Source: Tropicimonas isoalkanivorans | Lineage (GTDB): Bacteria; Pseudomonadota; Alphaproteobacteria; Rhodobacterales; Rhodobacteraceae | Direction of reading: 5' to 3' | Assembly (NCBI RefSeq): GCF_900112335.1 | Contig: NZ_FOLG01000021.1 | Span: 1 to 55,477 of the forward strand | DNA length: 55,477 bases | Shown here: in pieces, positions 1 through 6,461 of the stretch | Position numbering within the stretch: position 1 is the first letter of the stretch | How the letters are laid out: every line of letters starts with the position of its first letter | Program-made: the position numbers and the translations under genes | Notes under the pieces: generated by a model | The model's input: only the letters and a program-made list of their open reading frames with translations | Database searches by the model: none | What the model was told of the DNA's origin: nothing

Positions 1-60
1 GCTCTGGATATCCTGGATGTAATTTTCGAAATCGCTGCGGATGATAGCCGCATAGTCCCG
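1..60. repeat. Terminal direct repeat, left copy (circular overlap)
   Basis: These 60 bases are identical to 55418-55477, in the same orientation. An exact end-to-start repeat of this size is what an assembler leaves when it walks round a circle, and a gene reads straight through the join. The unique circle would be 55,417 bp. A tandemly repeated chromosomal unit would give the same pattern. Confidence 0.9.
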
Positions 61-195
61 CGCGGCCTGCGAATCACTTGGCAGGAAGGGACGGGCCGGG
101 GCGAAGCAGGATTCCGCCAAAACCGGCCCAGGAACGCAGATCAGAAGGGCCATAGCTTGCAATGGGAGCAGGCATGTCAACCTTGGGTTTCTCAA
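1..195 (-). CDS. Small secreted protein, N-terminal part (gene crosses the circle junction)
   Basis: No family recognised. Reading leftward from a TTG at 195-193, with an AAGGAG ribosome site at 210-205, gives 65 codons to position 1. The frame continues without a break from 55417 down to a TGA at 55319, for a total of 96 residues. The N-terminus is a hydrophobic export signal ending near VLAES; the mature part starts ESCFAPARPFLP and has two cysteines. An internal ATG at 153 is an alternative start but lacks a ribosome site and would cut the signal. Acidic and helical beyond the proline segment, so probably a small periplasmic protein. It lies just upstream of the insertion sequence, in what looks like the element's backbone region. 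Function unknown. Confidence 0.65.
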   Translation of the reverse strand, partial: MRNPRLTCLLPLQAMALLICVPGPVLAESCFAPARPFLPSDSQAARDYAAIIRSDFENYIQDIQS

Positions 196-231
196 ACCTG
201 TTATCTCCTTGATCGCGGACACTGGCCGTGA

Positions 232-1069
232 CTAGGGTCAGGACTCATAGCCAGTAAATGACGAGAGCGGCCAGGGCGATGGCTGACAGGAAGACCTTCG
301 GGCATCTGTCGTATCGGGTTGCCACCCGCCGCCAGTCTTTCAACCTCCCAAACATGATCTCGATCCGGTTGCGACGTTTGTAGCGGCGCTTGTCGTACTT
401 GACGGTTTTCTTGCGCTGCTTTCGGCCGGGAATGCATGCGCGTATCCCTTTGTCTTTCAACGCTTCTCTGAACCAATCGGCGTCATATCCACGGTCACCG
501 AGCAGCCAATCTACCTTTGGCAGGCTGCTGACAAGCGCCCGTGCACCGATGTAGTCACTGACTTGTCCAGCGGTCACGAACAGGTTCAGCGGGCGTCCTT
601 GGCTGTCGCAGATGGCGTGAAGCTTGGTATTCATACCGCCCTTGGTTCGTCCGATCAGGCGTCCACGCCCCCTTTTTTGACGCCCAAACTGGTCGCCGTT
701 CGATGGGCCTTCAGATAGGTGGCGTCGATCATGACCGTCGTCTGCTCGCCGTGATCAGCGGCCAAGCCGACCATCATCTGGGCAAAGATGCCTTTATCGC
801 TCCAACGCTTCCAACGGTTGTAGAGCGTTTTGTGCGGGCCATATTCCCTCGGCGCATCTCGCCATCGTAAGCCATTGCGATTGATGAAGATAATCCCGCT
901 CAAAACACGCTTGTCATCGACGCGAGGCTTGCCATGGGACTTTGGGAAGAAAGGCTCAAGACGCGCCATCTGCGCATCCGTCAGCCAGAAAAGATCAGAC
1001 ATGTTCACCGCTCGGTTTTCGGACCGTGAATCACGCCCCTACCCGGAAATCAATGGGTCCTGACCCTAG
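232..1069 (-). mobile_element. IS5-family insertion sequence (IS427-like)
   Basis: An element of about 838 bp bounded by imperfect inverted repeats, CTAGGGTCAGGACTCAT at 232-248 and the complement of ATGGGTCCTGACCCTAG at 1053-1069. It contains two overlapping minus-strand transposase frames. CTAG at both edges may be the target or its duplication; CTAG is self-complementary, so the exact boundary is ambiguous. It interrupts the 3' part of a DUF411 gene at 1069. The missing 3' end of that gene is not found on the other side, so the insertion was accompanied by a deletion or rearrangement. Confidence 0.9.
245..1008 (-). CDS. IS5-family transposase, OrfA/OrfB joined by frameshift
   Basis: DDE transposase made in two frames. 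OrfA (1008 to 655) holds the helix-turn-helix region and the first catalytic Asp in MIDATYLKAHR. OrfB (down to 245) holds the second Asp in LLGDRGYDADWF and the Glu in RNRIEIMFGRLKDW. The frames join by a -1 shift at an A6G5 run (about 668-680), after which the product would read through GRGRLIGRTKGG into OrfB. The two-frame layout is usual for the IS427 group, so this is probably programmed frameshifting or transcript slippage, not decay. All three catalytic acids are present, so the element may be active. Confidence 0.88.
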
Positions 1070-1372
1070 CAGCCGCGTGATGTCCGCGGCAGGCACGTGG
1101 CCCTCGATAAAATAGTCGCCCACGACCGCCGTGTGACATCCAGCAAGTTCCGGTGCAATTTGCAGCCGATCTTTGAACGCATAAAGCGCATCCTGATCGA
1201 CGTCCTGCGCCTCGACCGCGAAGCCCGCTTGCCGGACATGATCGACCCAAGCGGTGCAGCATCCGCAGGTGGGGGTTTTCAGGACTTTAATGACCGGTTC
1301 CGTGTTGGCCAGTGCTCGCAGGGGGAGTGTGGCAGCCGCTCCGGCCAGCAAGAACGTACGTCGTTTCATCAT
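1031..1372 (-). pseudogene. DUF411 metal-binding protein, 3' end cut by the IS
   Basis: Secreted protein with a Tat-like start (MMKRRTFLLAGAAA) and the DUF411 signature CGCC at about residues 36-39, followed by CHTAV and EGHVPAADI. The intact DUF411 protein at 45576-46034 has about 50 more residues after the ADIxRLL motif; here the reading frame enters the IS terminus and ends GPIDFRVGA, which is IS-derived. The metal-binding CGCC and the His of EGHVP remain, so a shortened product could still bind metal, but the conserved C-terminal PGMPxGSPGM region is lost. It is the last gene of the operon that starts at 4389. Its start overlaps the end of the preceding desaturase-like frame by 86 bp. Confidence 0.8.
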
Positions 1373-2279
1373 GTGTTCCTTTTTGAGTTGCCCGAGACCC
1401 TAGAACTGTGTTTTCGAGAGTCCAGAGGCTGTTCCTGCTTGTCGGCGTGAGGGCGGATGTATCCAGGGCGTGTCCGCTTGCTGGCCCGCGAAGGGGCTGG
1501 ATCAACATCCTGTCGACCCAGAGGTCGCGCGTCGTGCGAAACTGCTCGATACCGATCGTCATTCCCTCGTGGCCCTTCGCGGGCTGGGCTACGTAAGTAC
1601 CCATGAGGCGGTCCCACCACGGCAGGTTGAAGCCGTAGTTTGAGTTGGTTTCGCGCGGATCGACAGAATGATGCACGCGGTGCATGTCGGGTGTGACGAC
1701 GATCCATCTGAGCCACCGGTCGACCGGTCTCGGCAGGTTGATGTTGGCATGGTTGAAGAGGGCAGTGGCGTTGAGGATGATCTCGAACAACAAAACCGCG
1801 ACGGCGGGCGGACCAAGCGCTGCCACCAGGGCGAGCTTGATCGCCATCGAGATGAGGATCTCAATCGGATGGAAGCGTAATCCAGTGGTTGCGTCGAAGT
1901 CGAGATCCGCATGGTGCATCCGGTGCAGGCGCCACAGGGCCGGGACGGCGTGGAACATGACATGTTGCAGATAGATCGCCAGATCGAGCAGCAGCATGGA
2001 CAGGATCACAGCCAACCCGAAAGGAGCCTCGATAATGTTGAACAGGCCCCAGCCCCGCTCCTCGGCCAGGACCGCCAGACCGACGGCCAGGATTGGGAAA
2101 GACAACCGGAGGATCGCCGTATCGATCACGACAAGTGCCAGGTTGTTCGACCAACGGATGACACGCGGAATGTCACGCCGCCGACGCGGGGCGGCGAGTT
2201 CCCAAAGCGCCATGGCGGCCAGCACACTCAAAAACGCCGTCAGACGAATCTCCGGCTCTGCGGCTAGTATTATGTCCAT
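1287..2279 (-). CDS. Sterol desaturase/fatty acid hydroxylase superfamily membrane protein
   Basis: Integral membrane di-iron oxygenase family. The histidine clusters are visible in order: HVMFH, HRMHH and HRVHHSVDPRE, with a His (FNHAN) between the second and third. Hydrophobic segments lie near residues 10-30, 45-75, 85-110 and 145-175. Such proteins hydroxylate or desaturate lipids; the substrate cannot be told from sequence. The start is taken as the ATG at 2279, 6 bp after the stop of the CDF gene; a GTG lies one codon upstream. The last 60 or so residues (after PLRGPASGH) are low in hydrophobicity, unlike the family, and overlap the DUF411 gene, so the natural stop may have been lost. 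Fourth gene of the 4389-1031 operon. Confidence 0.8.
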   Translation of the reverse strand: MDIILAAEPEIRLTAFLSVLAAMALWELAAPRRRRDIPRVIRWSNNLALVVIDTAILRLSFPILAVGLAVLAEERGWGLFNIIEAPFGLAVILSMLLLDLAIYLQHVMFHAVPALWRLHRMHHADLDFDATTGLRFHPIEILISMAIKLALVAALGPPAVAVLLFEIILNATALFNHANINLPRPVDRWLRWIVVTPDMHRVHHSVDPRETNSNYGFNLPWWDRLMGTYVAQPAKGHEGMTIGIEQFRTTRDLWVDRMLIQPLRGPASGHALDTSALTPTSRNSLWTLENTVLGSRATQKGTHDETTYVLAGRSGCHTPPASTGQHGTGH

Positions 2280-2285
2280 CACAGT

Positions 2286-3272
2286 CTACGGCCCTTCTGT
2301 GTTAGGGCTTGGGTGCGGATGCGCATCTCGCACATCAGTCTTTTCTTGCGCAGCCTTTGCAGCCGCTATCTGGACTATATCAAGATCCCGCGCGTGGCGC
2401 TCGTCGAGACACTCTGTTTCGAGCTGCAGCGTGACCATGTGAAACCCATGCTGTTCCGTCAGCCGCCGATAGGCCCGGTTCAGCAGGTCCGCGGCCTCTG
2501 CGGGCTCACCATGGCGGATATGGGCAGAAAATGCGTGTTTGCCGCTGGTCAGCGTCCAGGCATGCACATGGTGAACGTCCAGAACCCCGTCCTGGCCGCG
2601 CAGGTCCGTCGTCACAGCCTCGAGATCCGTTCCCTCTGGCGTGCCTTCCATGAGGATGTGGACCGCTTCCTTGATGACGCCGACGGAGGCCCAGAGGAGA
2701 ACCACCCCGAACGCCATGCCGAGGATCGGGTCAATCGCCAGAAAGCCGGTGAACTCGATCACTAGAGCGGTGACGATGATCAGGAGGCTGCCGACAAAGG
2801 TCTGGATGATGTGCCAGAGCGCACCACGGGCATTCAGATCGTCCTTGCTCGATTGCCACATCAGCCCCAGCGAGATCACTTCGGTGACCAGGCCTCCGAA
2901 GGCGACCCAGAGCATGGGACCCGTGGCCAGGTGAATCGGATTCCCGAGCCGCATCGCGCCCATCCAGATCACCAGAAGCGCCATACCGAGAAGAAAGCCG
3001 CCATTCACCAGTGCCCCGATGATCTCGGCGCGGTACCAGCCGAAACTCCGCGCCGAATCCGCCGGGCGGCGCGCAATGCGCTGCGCGATGATGGCCACCA
3101 GAACGCCGCCAACCGCCGACAGGGTGTGAAACGCATCCGACAGGACGGCAATCGAGCCAGTCCAGAGCCCGACGGCCAGTTCAATCACGAAGTAGACGCC
3201 GGTGAGCCAGGCCGAAATCACAAGGGCCTTGCCGGAACTCGGCATATGCCCGGCGTGGGAATGACTGGCCAT
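2286..3272 (-). CDS. Cation diffusion facilitator (CDF) with altered transport-site residues
   Basis: Six-helix CDF transporter of 328 residues, with a His-rich N-terminus (HSHAGH) and a cytoplasmic C-terminal domain containing DVHHVHAW. The family moves Zn2+, Co2+, Cd2+ or similar ions in exchange for protons through a tetrahedral site formed by two residues in helix 2 and two in helix 5. Here helix 2 reads SDAFHTLSA (His49 kept, the usual Asp replaced by Ala53) and helix 5 reads HIIQT (His154 kept, the usual Asp replaced by Thr158). The CDF protein at 52145 in this window has Asp at both places. The start is the ATG at 3272 with an AAGGAGAG ribosome site; longer readings run into the preceding gene. 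Selectivity is probably changed or activity lost. Confidence 0.88.
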   Translation of the reverse strand: MASHSHAGHMPSSGKALVISAWLTGVYFVIELAVGLWTGSIAVLSDAFHTLSAVGGVLVAIIAQRIARRPADSARSFGWYRAEIIGALVNGGFLLGMALLVIWMGAMRLGNPIHLATGPMLWVAFGGLVTEVISLGLMWQSSKDDLNARGALWHIIQTFVGSLLIIVTALVIEFTGFLAIDPILGMAFGVVLLWASVGVIKEAVHILMEGTPEGTDLEAVTTDLRGQDGVLDVHHVHAWTLTSGKHAFSAHIRHGEPAEAADLLNRAYRRLTEQHGFHMVTLQLETECLDERHARDLDIVQIAAAKAAQEKTDVRDAHPHPSPNTEGP

Positions 3273-3273
3273 A

Positions 3274-3936
3274 TCAGCTCTCCTTCCGTTTCGTACCGGT
3301 CTTTCGCGTCGCGGCGAAGAGAACCGACAGGCCGGTAAAGCCACCCAGCGCAAGTGCGGTCCATGTGGCAGTGCGGGCATCGCCGTTCATCGCCTGGCTG
3401 CCCATGTGAGCGAGCAAGAAACTCGCTGGAATAATCCCGGCCATCGTGGCCAGCGCGAACCTCCAAAGATGCAGCTTGCTCAGACCTGCGGCGTAACTGA
3501 TCATATCGAAGGACAGAAACGGCAGCAGGCGACTGCCGAAGACCAGGAAGGTCAGAGTGTTCTGGGACCCGAACAGGCCTGCGTTAATCTTCTGACCGAG
3601 ATGACGCTCAACGAAGGGACGACCCAAGCCGCGGGCCAGACCAAAGGCGGCAAGCGCACCGAGTTCCGCACCTAGAACGACGAAGAGCGTCCCGTACGTG
3701 TGTCCATAAGCCGCTCCGGCGGCGAGTGCGATTGGCGCCGAGGGCAGGGGGCTTGCGACAATAGCGATTGTCATGAGCGCCACGATGACAATTGGTCCGG
3801 CAAGACCTGCCGCCTCGATCCAGCGGTCAATTTCCGCGCGATCCGGCAGGCGAATGTCAACGCCAAGGACGTCCGGGAAGGCCAATGCGACGACTCCCAT
3901 CAGGAACACCGCCATAAGAAGGATGCGCATCGTCAT
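3274..3936 (-). CDS. TVP38/TMEM64 (VTT domain) family membrane protein
   Basis: About 220 residues with five or six hydrophobic segments and the VTT/SNARE-associated core: the SPLPSAPIALAAGAAYG re-entrant segment, GAELGALAAFGLARGLGR, and the FGSRLLPFLSFD arginine motif. The DedA/VTT superfamily includes lipid scramblases and transporters such as undecaprenyl-phosphate flippases; the substrate here is unknown. It sits between an unknown membrane protein (3 bp gap upstream) and the CDF gene, whose ATG is one base after this stop, so the two are probably translationally coupled. Similar proteins often accompany mercury and copper resistance genes. Confidence 0.85.
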   Translation of the reverse strand: MTMRILLMAVFLMGVVALAFPDVLGVDIRLPDRAEIDRWIEAAGLAGPIVIVALMTIAIVASPLPSAPIALAAGAAYGHTYGTLFVVLGAELGALAAFGLARGLGRPFVERHLGQKINAGLFGSQNTLTFLVFGSRLLPFLSFDMISYAAGLSKLHLWRFALATMAGIIPASFLLAHMGSQAMNGDARTATWTALALGGFTGLSVLFAATRKTGTKRKES

Positions 3937-3939
3937 GGA

Positions 3940-4389
3940 TCAAAACACGGCATAGAGCAGAACGAAGAACGTCGCTGCCAAAAGGTCAAAGGCCACGCAG
4001 AATGGAATATACCAGTTCGGAATCCGGGCGAGACGATAAGAATTGTGGTGTGACATGTCCCAAAGGGCGTGAAGGGCCAAGCCCAAGGGGAGGAAGGCCC
4101 AATGCCATATCAGCCCCAGGAACGCTGCTAAGCCGAACAAAAGGGCGACCGCGAGCTCTGCCCAGAACACGCGCGCTCTGCCGTCCGCAGCGCCAAAGCC
4201 GATATAGGCACCGCCAATCAAAGCAAGCGTGATCGAAGCAAGAGCTATCGAGCTTTGCTCATCCAAAAAAAGGTGAGCCGGCAATGTGAGAACGACAAGC
4301 AACACGCCAACCCATACGGGAGATTTCAAGATATCCCCGTGTCGATGGTGCGATACGTGATCGCCTGTCTTTTCGAAAATCTGTGCCAT
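3940..4389 (-). CDS. Unknown membrane protein (possibly DUF6010), first gene of the operon
   Basis: 149 residues with four predicted membrane segments, a His-rich N-terminus (HVSHHRHGD) and a conserved-looking HALWDMSHHNS in the third loop. I suspect DUF6010 but cannot confirm it. It lies directly behind the CueR-type promoter at 4397-4427. That promoter would start transcription within a base or two of the ATG at 4389, so either the transcript is leaderless or translation begins at the in-frame TTG near residue 22 (before LKSPVWVG), which has GGGG upstream. Metal induction is inferred from the promoter. Confidence 0.65.
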   Translation of the reverse strand: MAQIFEKTGDHVSHHRHGDILKSPVWVGVLLVVLTLPAHLFLDEQSSIALASITLALIGGAYIGFGAADGRARVFWAELAVALLFGLAAFLGLIWHWAFLPLGLALHALWDMSHHNSYRLARIPNWYIPFCVAFDLLAATFFVLLYAVF

Positions 4390-4396
4390 GGCTTTG

Positions 4397-4427
4397 TACC
4401 TAGGGATTCCAGCAACTGGAAGGTCAA
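4397..4427 (-). promoter_or_regulatory. CueR-type promoter of the 4389-1031 operon
   Basis: On the minus strand: -35 TTGACC (4427-4422), a 19-bp spacer containing the dyad TTCCAGTTGCTGGAA, and -10 TAGGTA (4402-4397). A 19-bp spacer with a central dyad is the hallmark of MerR-family activation; the TTCCAG/CTGGAA arms match CueR/HmrR sites. Expected regulator: the protein at 23808-24206. Confidence 0.85.
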
Positions 4428-4550
4428 GGGCTATTCATCCACGCGCGCAACGCAGCGCTCACTCAACCGTTCCACGGTGAGGTCAAAGGACCGATATCAG
4501 GACGTATTTGACGCTGACGCCAAGCTCATGTCCGACGCGCGTGGCGATTT

Positions 4551-4988
4551 TCAGTCATCTTTCGCCTTCTGCCAGACTTGCTGACAGGCTGAGTAAAGAA
4601 ACGTCGCTGACCAGGTCAGCAACATGAAGCCCAAAAGCGATTGCAGCATCAGCAACAGTCGAAAGGGCCCGACCACCTCTATGGACGAATAGCCAAGGGT
4701 CGAGAACGAGATGCCCGTAACATAGAGAACATCCTGAAACATCGGCGGGCTGTTGCTGAACGATTGCGGCAGAACGCTTGCCACCACCATCGTGTTGAAC
4801 ACGGCGAGCGTCACAAGTTCCAATACGTGCAGCAACAGCAACGCGGAAAACGTCAGGATGATCCGAAAGCCGGAGCCATCCGACCGCTGCGGGGAAAACT
4901 TCAGAATGCCCGACAACGCATAATGATGGACAATTCCCATCAGGATCGCCGCGCATATTCCGACAAACATGGCCATCAACTCGGTCAT
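4551..4988 (-). CDS. Two-helix ion-channel-like membrane protein
   Basis: About 145 residues with a transmembrane helix, a long linker, a pore-like segment ISFSTLGYSSI and a final helix. The layout is that of the Ion_trans_2 potassium-channel domain, but the filter reads TLGYS rather than T(V/I)GYG, so potassium selectivity is doubtful. Such channel-like proteins are common in alphaproteobacteria. I use the ATG at 4988; an upstream in-frame ATG at 5036 has no visible ribosome site and precedes a palindrome at 5005-5020 that may be part of the promoter. Monocistronic, between the operon promoter at 4427 and the rhodanese gene. Confidence 0.65.
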   Translation of the reverse strand: MTELMAMFVGICAAILMGIVHHYALSGILKFSPQRSDGSGFRIILTFSALLLLHVLELVTLAVFNTMVVASVLPQSFSNSPPMFQDVLYVTGISFSTLGYSSIEVVGPFRLLLMLQSLLGFMLLTWSATFLYSACQQVWQKAKDD

Positions 4989-5004
4989 ACACCCAAACCC
5001 GTCT

Positions 5005-5020
5005 ACCTGTTCAAACAGGT
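5005..5020. promoter_or_regulatory. Palindrome ahead of the channel-like gene
   Basis: ACCTGTTCAAACAGGT has 7-bp inverted arms around a 2-bp centre. On the minus strand its outer arm overlaps a TTGACC (5022-5017), which could be a -35 box. The dyad centre is about 2.5 bp nearer the -35 than in the MerR-type sites of this window and the arms differ, so a different regulator is implied. Confidence 0.4.
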
Positions 5021-5076
5021 CAATTTGACCATACATCAGGCTTTTAGCACAACGGAACCGATTGATTCTTCACAGG

Positions 5077-5550
5077 TCAGGTCAACGCGGGGGGCAACCC
5101 GTTCAGGGCGACATCCACCGGAACGGTCGGCAAGTTCAATGCGATCCAGCCAGGCCCTTCGCCTGATCCCAACATCCCTTCCGAGATATCGGCGTAGCCC
5201 GAGTAACCAGCTTGTCTTAACGCTCGAAGCAGCGATGCGGAGCGTCCGCCAGTGGCGCAGATCAGTCCAACAGTGCGATCACCGCTCAGTTCCTTCGCCC
5301 TGAACAAGCGGTCCGGAAAACCGGACGCGTGCATGCTTATCGGCCATACACCAGCACCTACGCCGGTTTCTTGCCACTCTTCGTGCGTTCTGACATCGAT
5401 GATCCGCGCCGTATCCGATAGAAGCGCGTCAAAGGCATTCTCTGCCGACCAGACAGATCGGCTCTGCGCCAAAAGCGGTGACGCCGTGACGGTCAGCACC
5501 GTCATATGAGCACCCAGAACGAAACGGCGCCGGTTCAAATCAAGAGCCAT
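5077..5550 (-). CDS. Exported rhodanese-like protein
   Basis: 157 residues: a Tat/Sec-type signal (NRRRFVLGAHMTVL to LLAQ) and one rhodanese domain with the CH2A-like IIDVRTHEEW and the active-site loop CATGGRSA, catalytic Cys present. Rhodaneses carry sulfane sulfur on this cysteine; in a metal-laden periplasm this may serve thiol chemistry, but the substrate is unknown. Start chosen at the ATG at 5550, with GAGG nine bases upstream; the longer reading frame upstream is not signal-like. Divergent from the response regulator gene, sharing an intergenic region with two copies of the GATACA box. Confidence 0.8.
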   Translation of the reverse strand: MALDLNRRRFVLGAHMTVLTVTASPLLAQSRSVWSAENAFDALLSDTARIIDVRTHEEWQETGVGAGVWPISMHASGFPDRLFRAKELSGDRTVGLICATGGRSASLLRALRQAGYSGYADISEGMLGSGEGPGWIALNLPTVPVDVALNGLPPALT

Positions 5551-5643
5551 ATTCGAAAACCTCATCCTTTGATCGGTTGCGATCCCAAAGGTCACATAAC
5601 ATACGCGCGACGCTACCCGGGAGCACGACACGGTGCAGGCACA

Positions 5644-5663
5644 GATTTGTATCCATCTGTAGC
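5644..5663 (-). promoter_or_regulatory. GATACA direct-repeat box (copy 1)
   Basis: The minus strand reads GCTACAGATGGATACAAATC, two GnTACA half sites 10 bp apart. Same-face direct repeats of 10-11 bp are typical of OmpR/PhoB-type response regulators. It faces the opposite way to the copy at 5677-5696, between the rhodanese and response regulator genes. Confidence 0.5.
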
Positions 5664-5676
5664 AAGGGACTGACCT

Positions 5677-5696
5677 GATACAAACGGCTACAATTC
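5677..5696 (+). promoter_or_regulatory. GATACA direct-repeat box (copy 2)
   Basis: GATACAAACGGCTACAATTC shares 16 of 20 bases with the box at 15231-15250 and the same half-site pattern with the box at 28002-28021. It lies 43 bp before the response regulator start, so autoregulation is plausible. Confidence 0.55.
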
Positions 5697-5738
5697 TGCC
5701 CATGAAACACGATGCAACGATGATCTAGGAAGGACGCC

Positions 5739-6461
5739 ATGGGACCGCAACCTCATATCCTTATCGTGGACGACCACGCTCAGATACGCGAAAGCGTCGC
5801 GCGCTTTCTGGAGAAGAACGGAATGCGCACGACCGTCGCCAGGGATGCCGTGGAGATGGATGCCAAACTGGCCACCGGTCACTTCGACCTCCTCGTGCTC
5901 GATGTCATGATGCCGGGCGAGGACGGTTTGTCGGTTTGCCGCAGACTTGCGCCAGAGGGTGATCTTCCGATCATCATGCTGACGGCGCTTGGTGAGGAAA
6001 CGGATCGGATCGTGGGGCTGGAAATCGGTGCGGACGATTATCTCGCCAAGCCGTTCAATCCACGAGAACTGCTCGCCCGCATCAAGTCGGTTCTTCGGCG
6101 AAGCAACCGTGACGAACCCGTGGCCGGAAGGCTCGCGGGGAGGAAAGTCTCTTTTGCGCATTGGATACTGGATACCGACCGGCAGGTGCTGATTGACCAG
6201 TCCACCACCGAGACGCCATTGACGACCTCCGAGTTCAAATTGCTGGCGGTCCTGCTGGAACGTGCGAGGATGGTGCTCAGCCGTGACCAGTTGCTTGACC
6301 TGACCGCTGGTCGGACGGCAGGCCCGATGGATCGCACCATCGACAATCAGATCAGCCGCCTCCGCCGCAAAATCGAGCCGGATGTACTTAGGCCCAGTGT
6401 CATCAAAACGGTGCGGAACGGCGGATACTGTCTGGCTGCCGATGTCGAGGATGCGCCGTGA
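5739..6461 (+). CDS. OmpR-family response regulator
   Basis: 240 residues. The receiver domain (about 1-120) has acidic pair Asp11-Asp12, phospho-acceptor Asp55 in LVLDVMMPGEDG, the LTA threonine and AKPF lysine. A winged-helix DNA-binding domain follows, ending with the usual TVRNGGYCL. ATG at 5739 with GGAAGGA upstream. Its stop overlaps the kinase ATG (TGATG), so the two are co-translated. It is followed on the same strand by the kinase, a SHOCT protein and the ccm genes. The metal or envelope signal is not visible in the sequence; candidate targets are the GATACA boxes at 5644, 5677, 15231 and 28002. Confidence 0.93.
   Translation: MGPQPHILIVDDHAQIRESVARFLEKNGMRTTVARDAVEMDAKLATGHFDLLVLDVMMPGEDGLSVCRRLAPEGDLPIIMLTALGEETDRIVGLEIGADDYLAKPFNPRELLARIKSVLRRSNRDEPVAGRLAGRKVSFAHWILDTDRQVLIDQSTTETPLTTSEFKLLAVLLERARMVLSRDQLLDLTAGRTAGPMDRTIDNQISRLRRKIEPDVLRPSVIKTVRNGGYCLAADVEDAP

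Noticed and set aside
655-1008. Transposase treated as inactivated by frameshift
   Set aside because: The two-frame arrangement at an A6G5 run is usual for this IS group and both parts retain catalytic residues.
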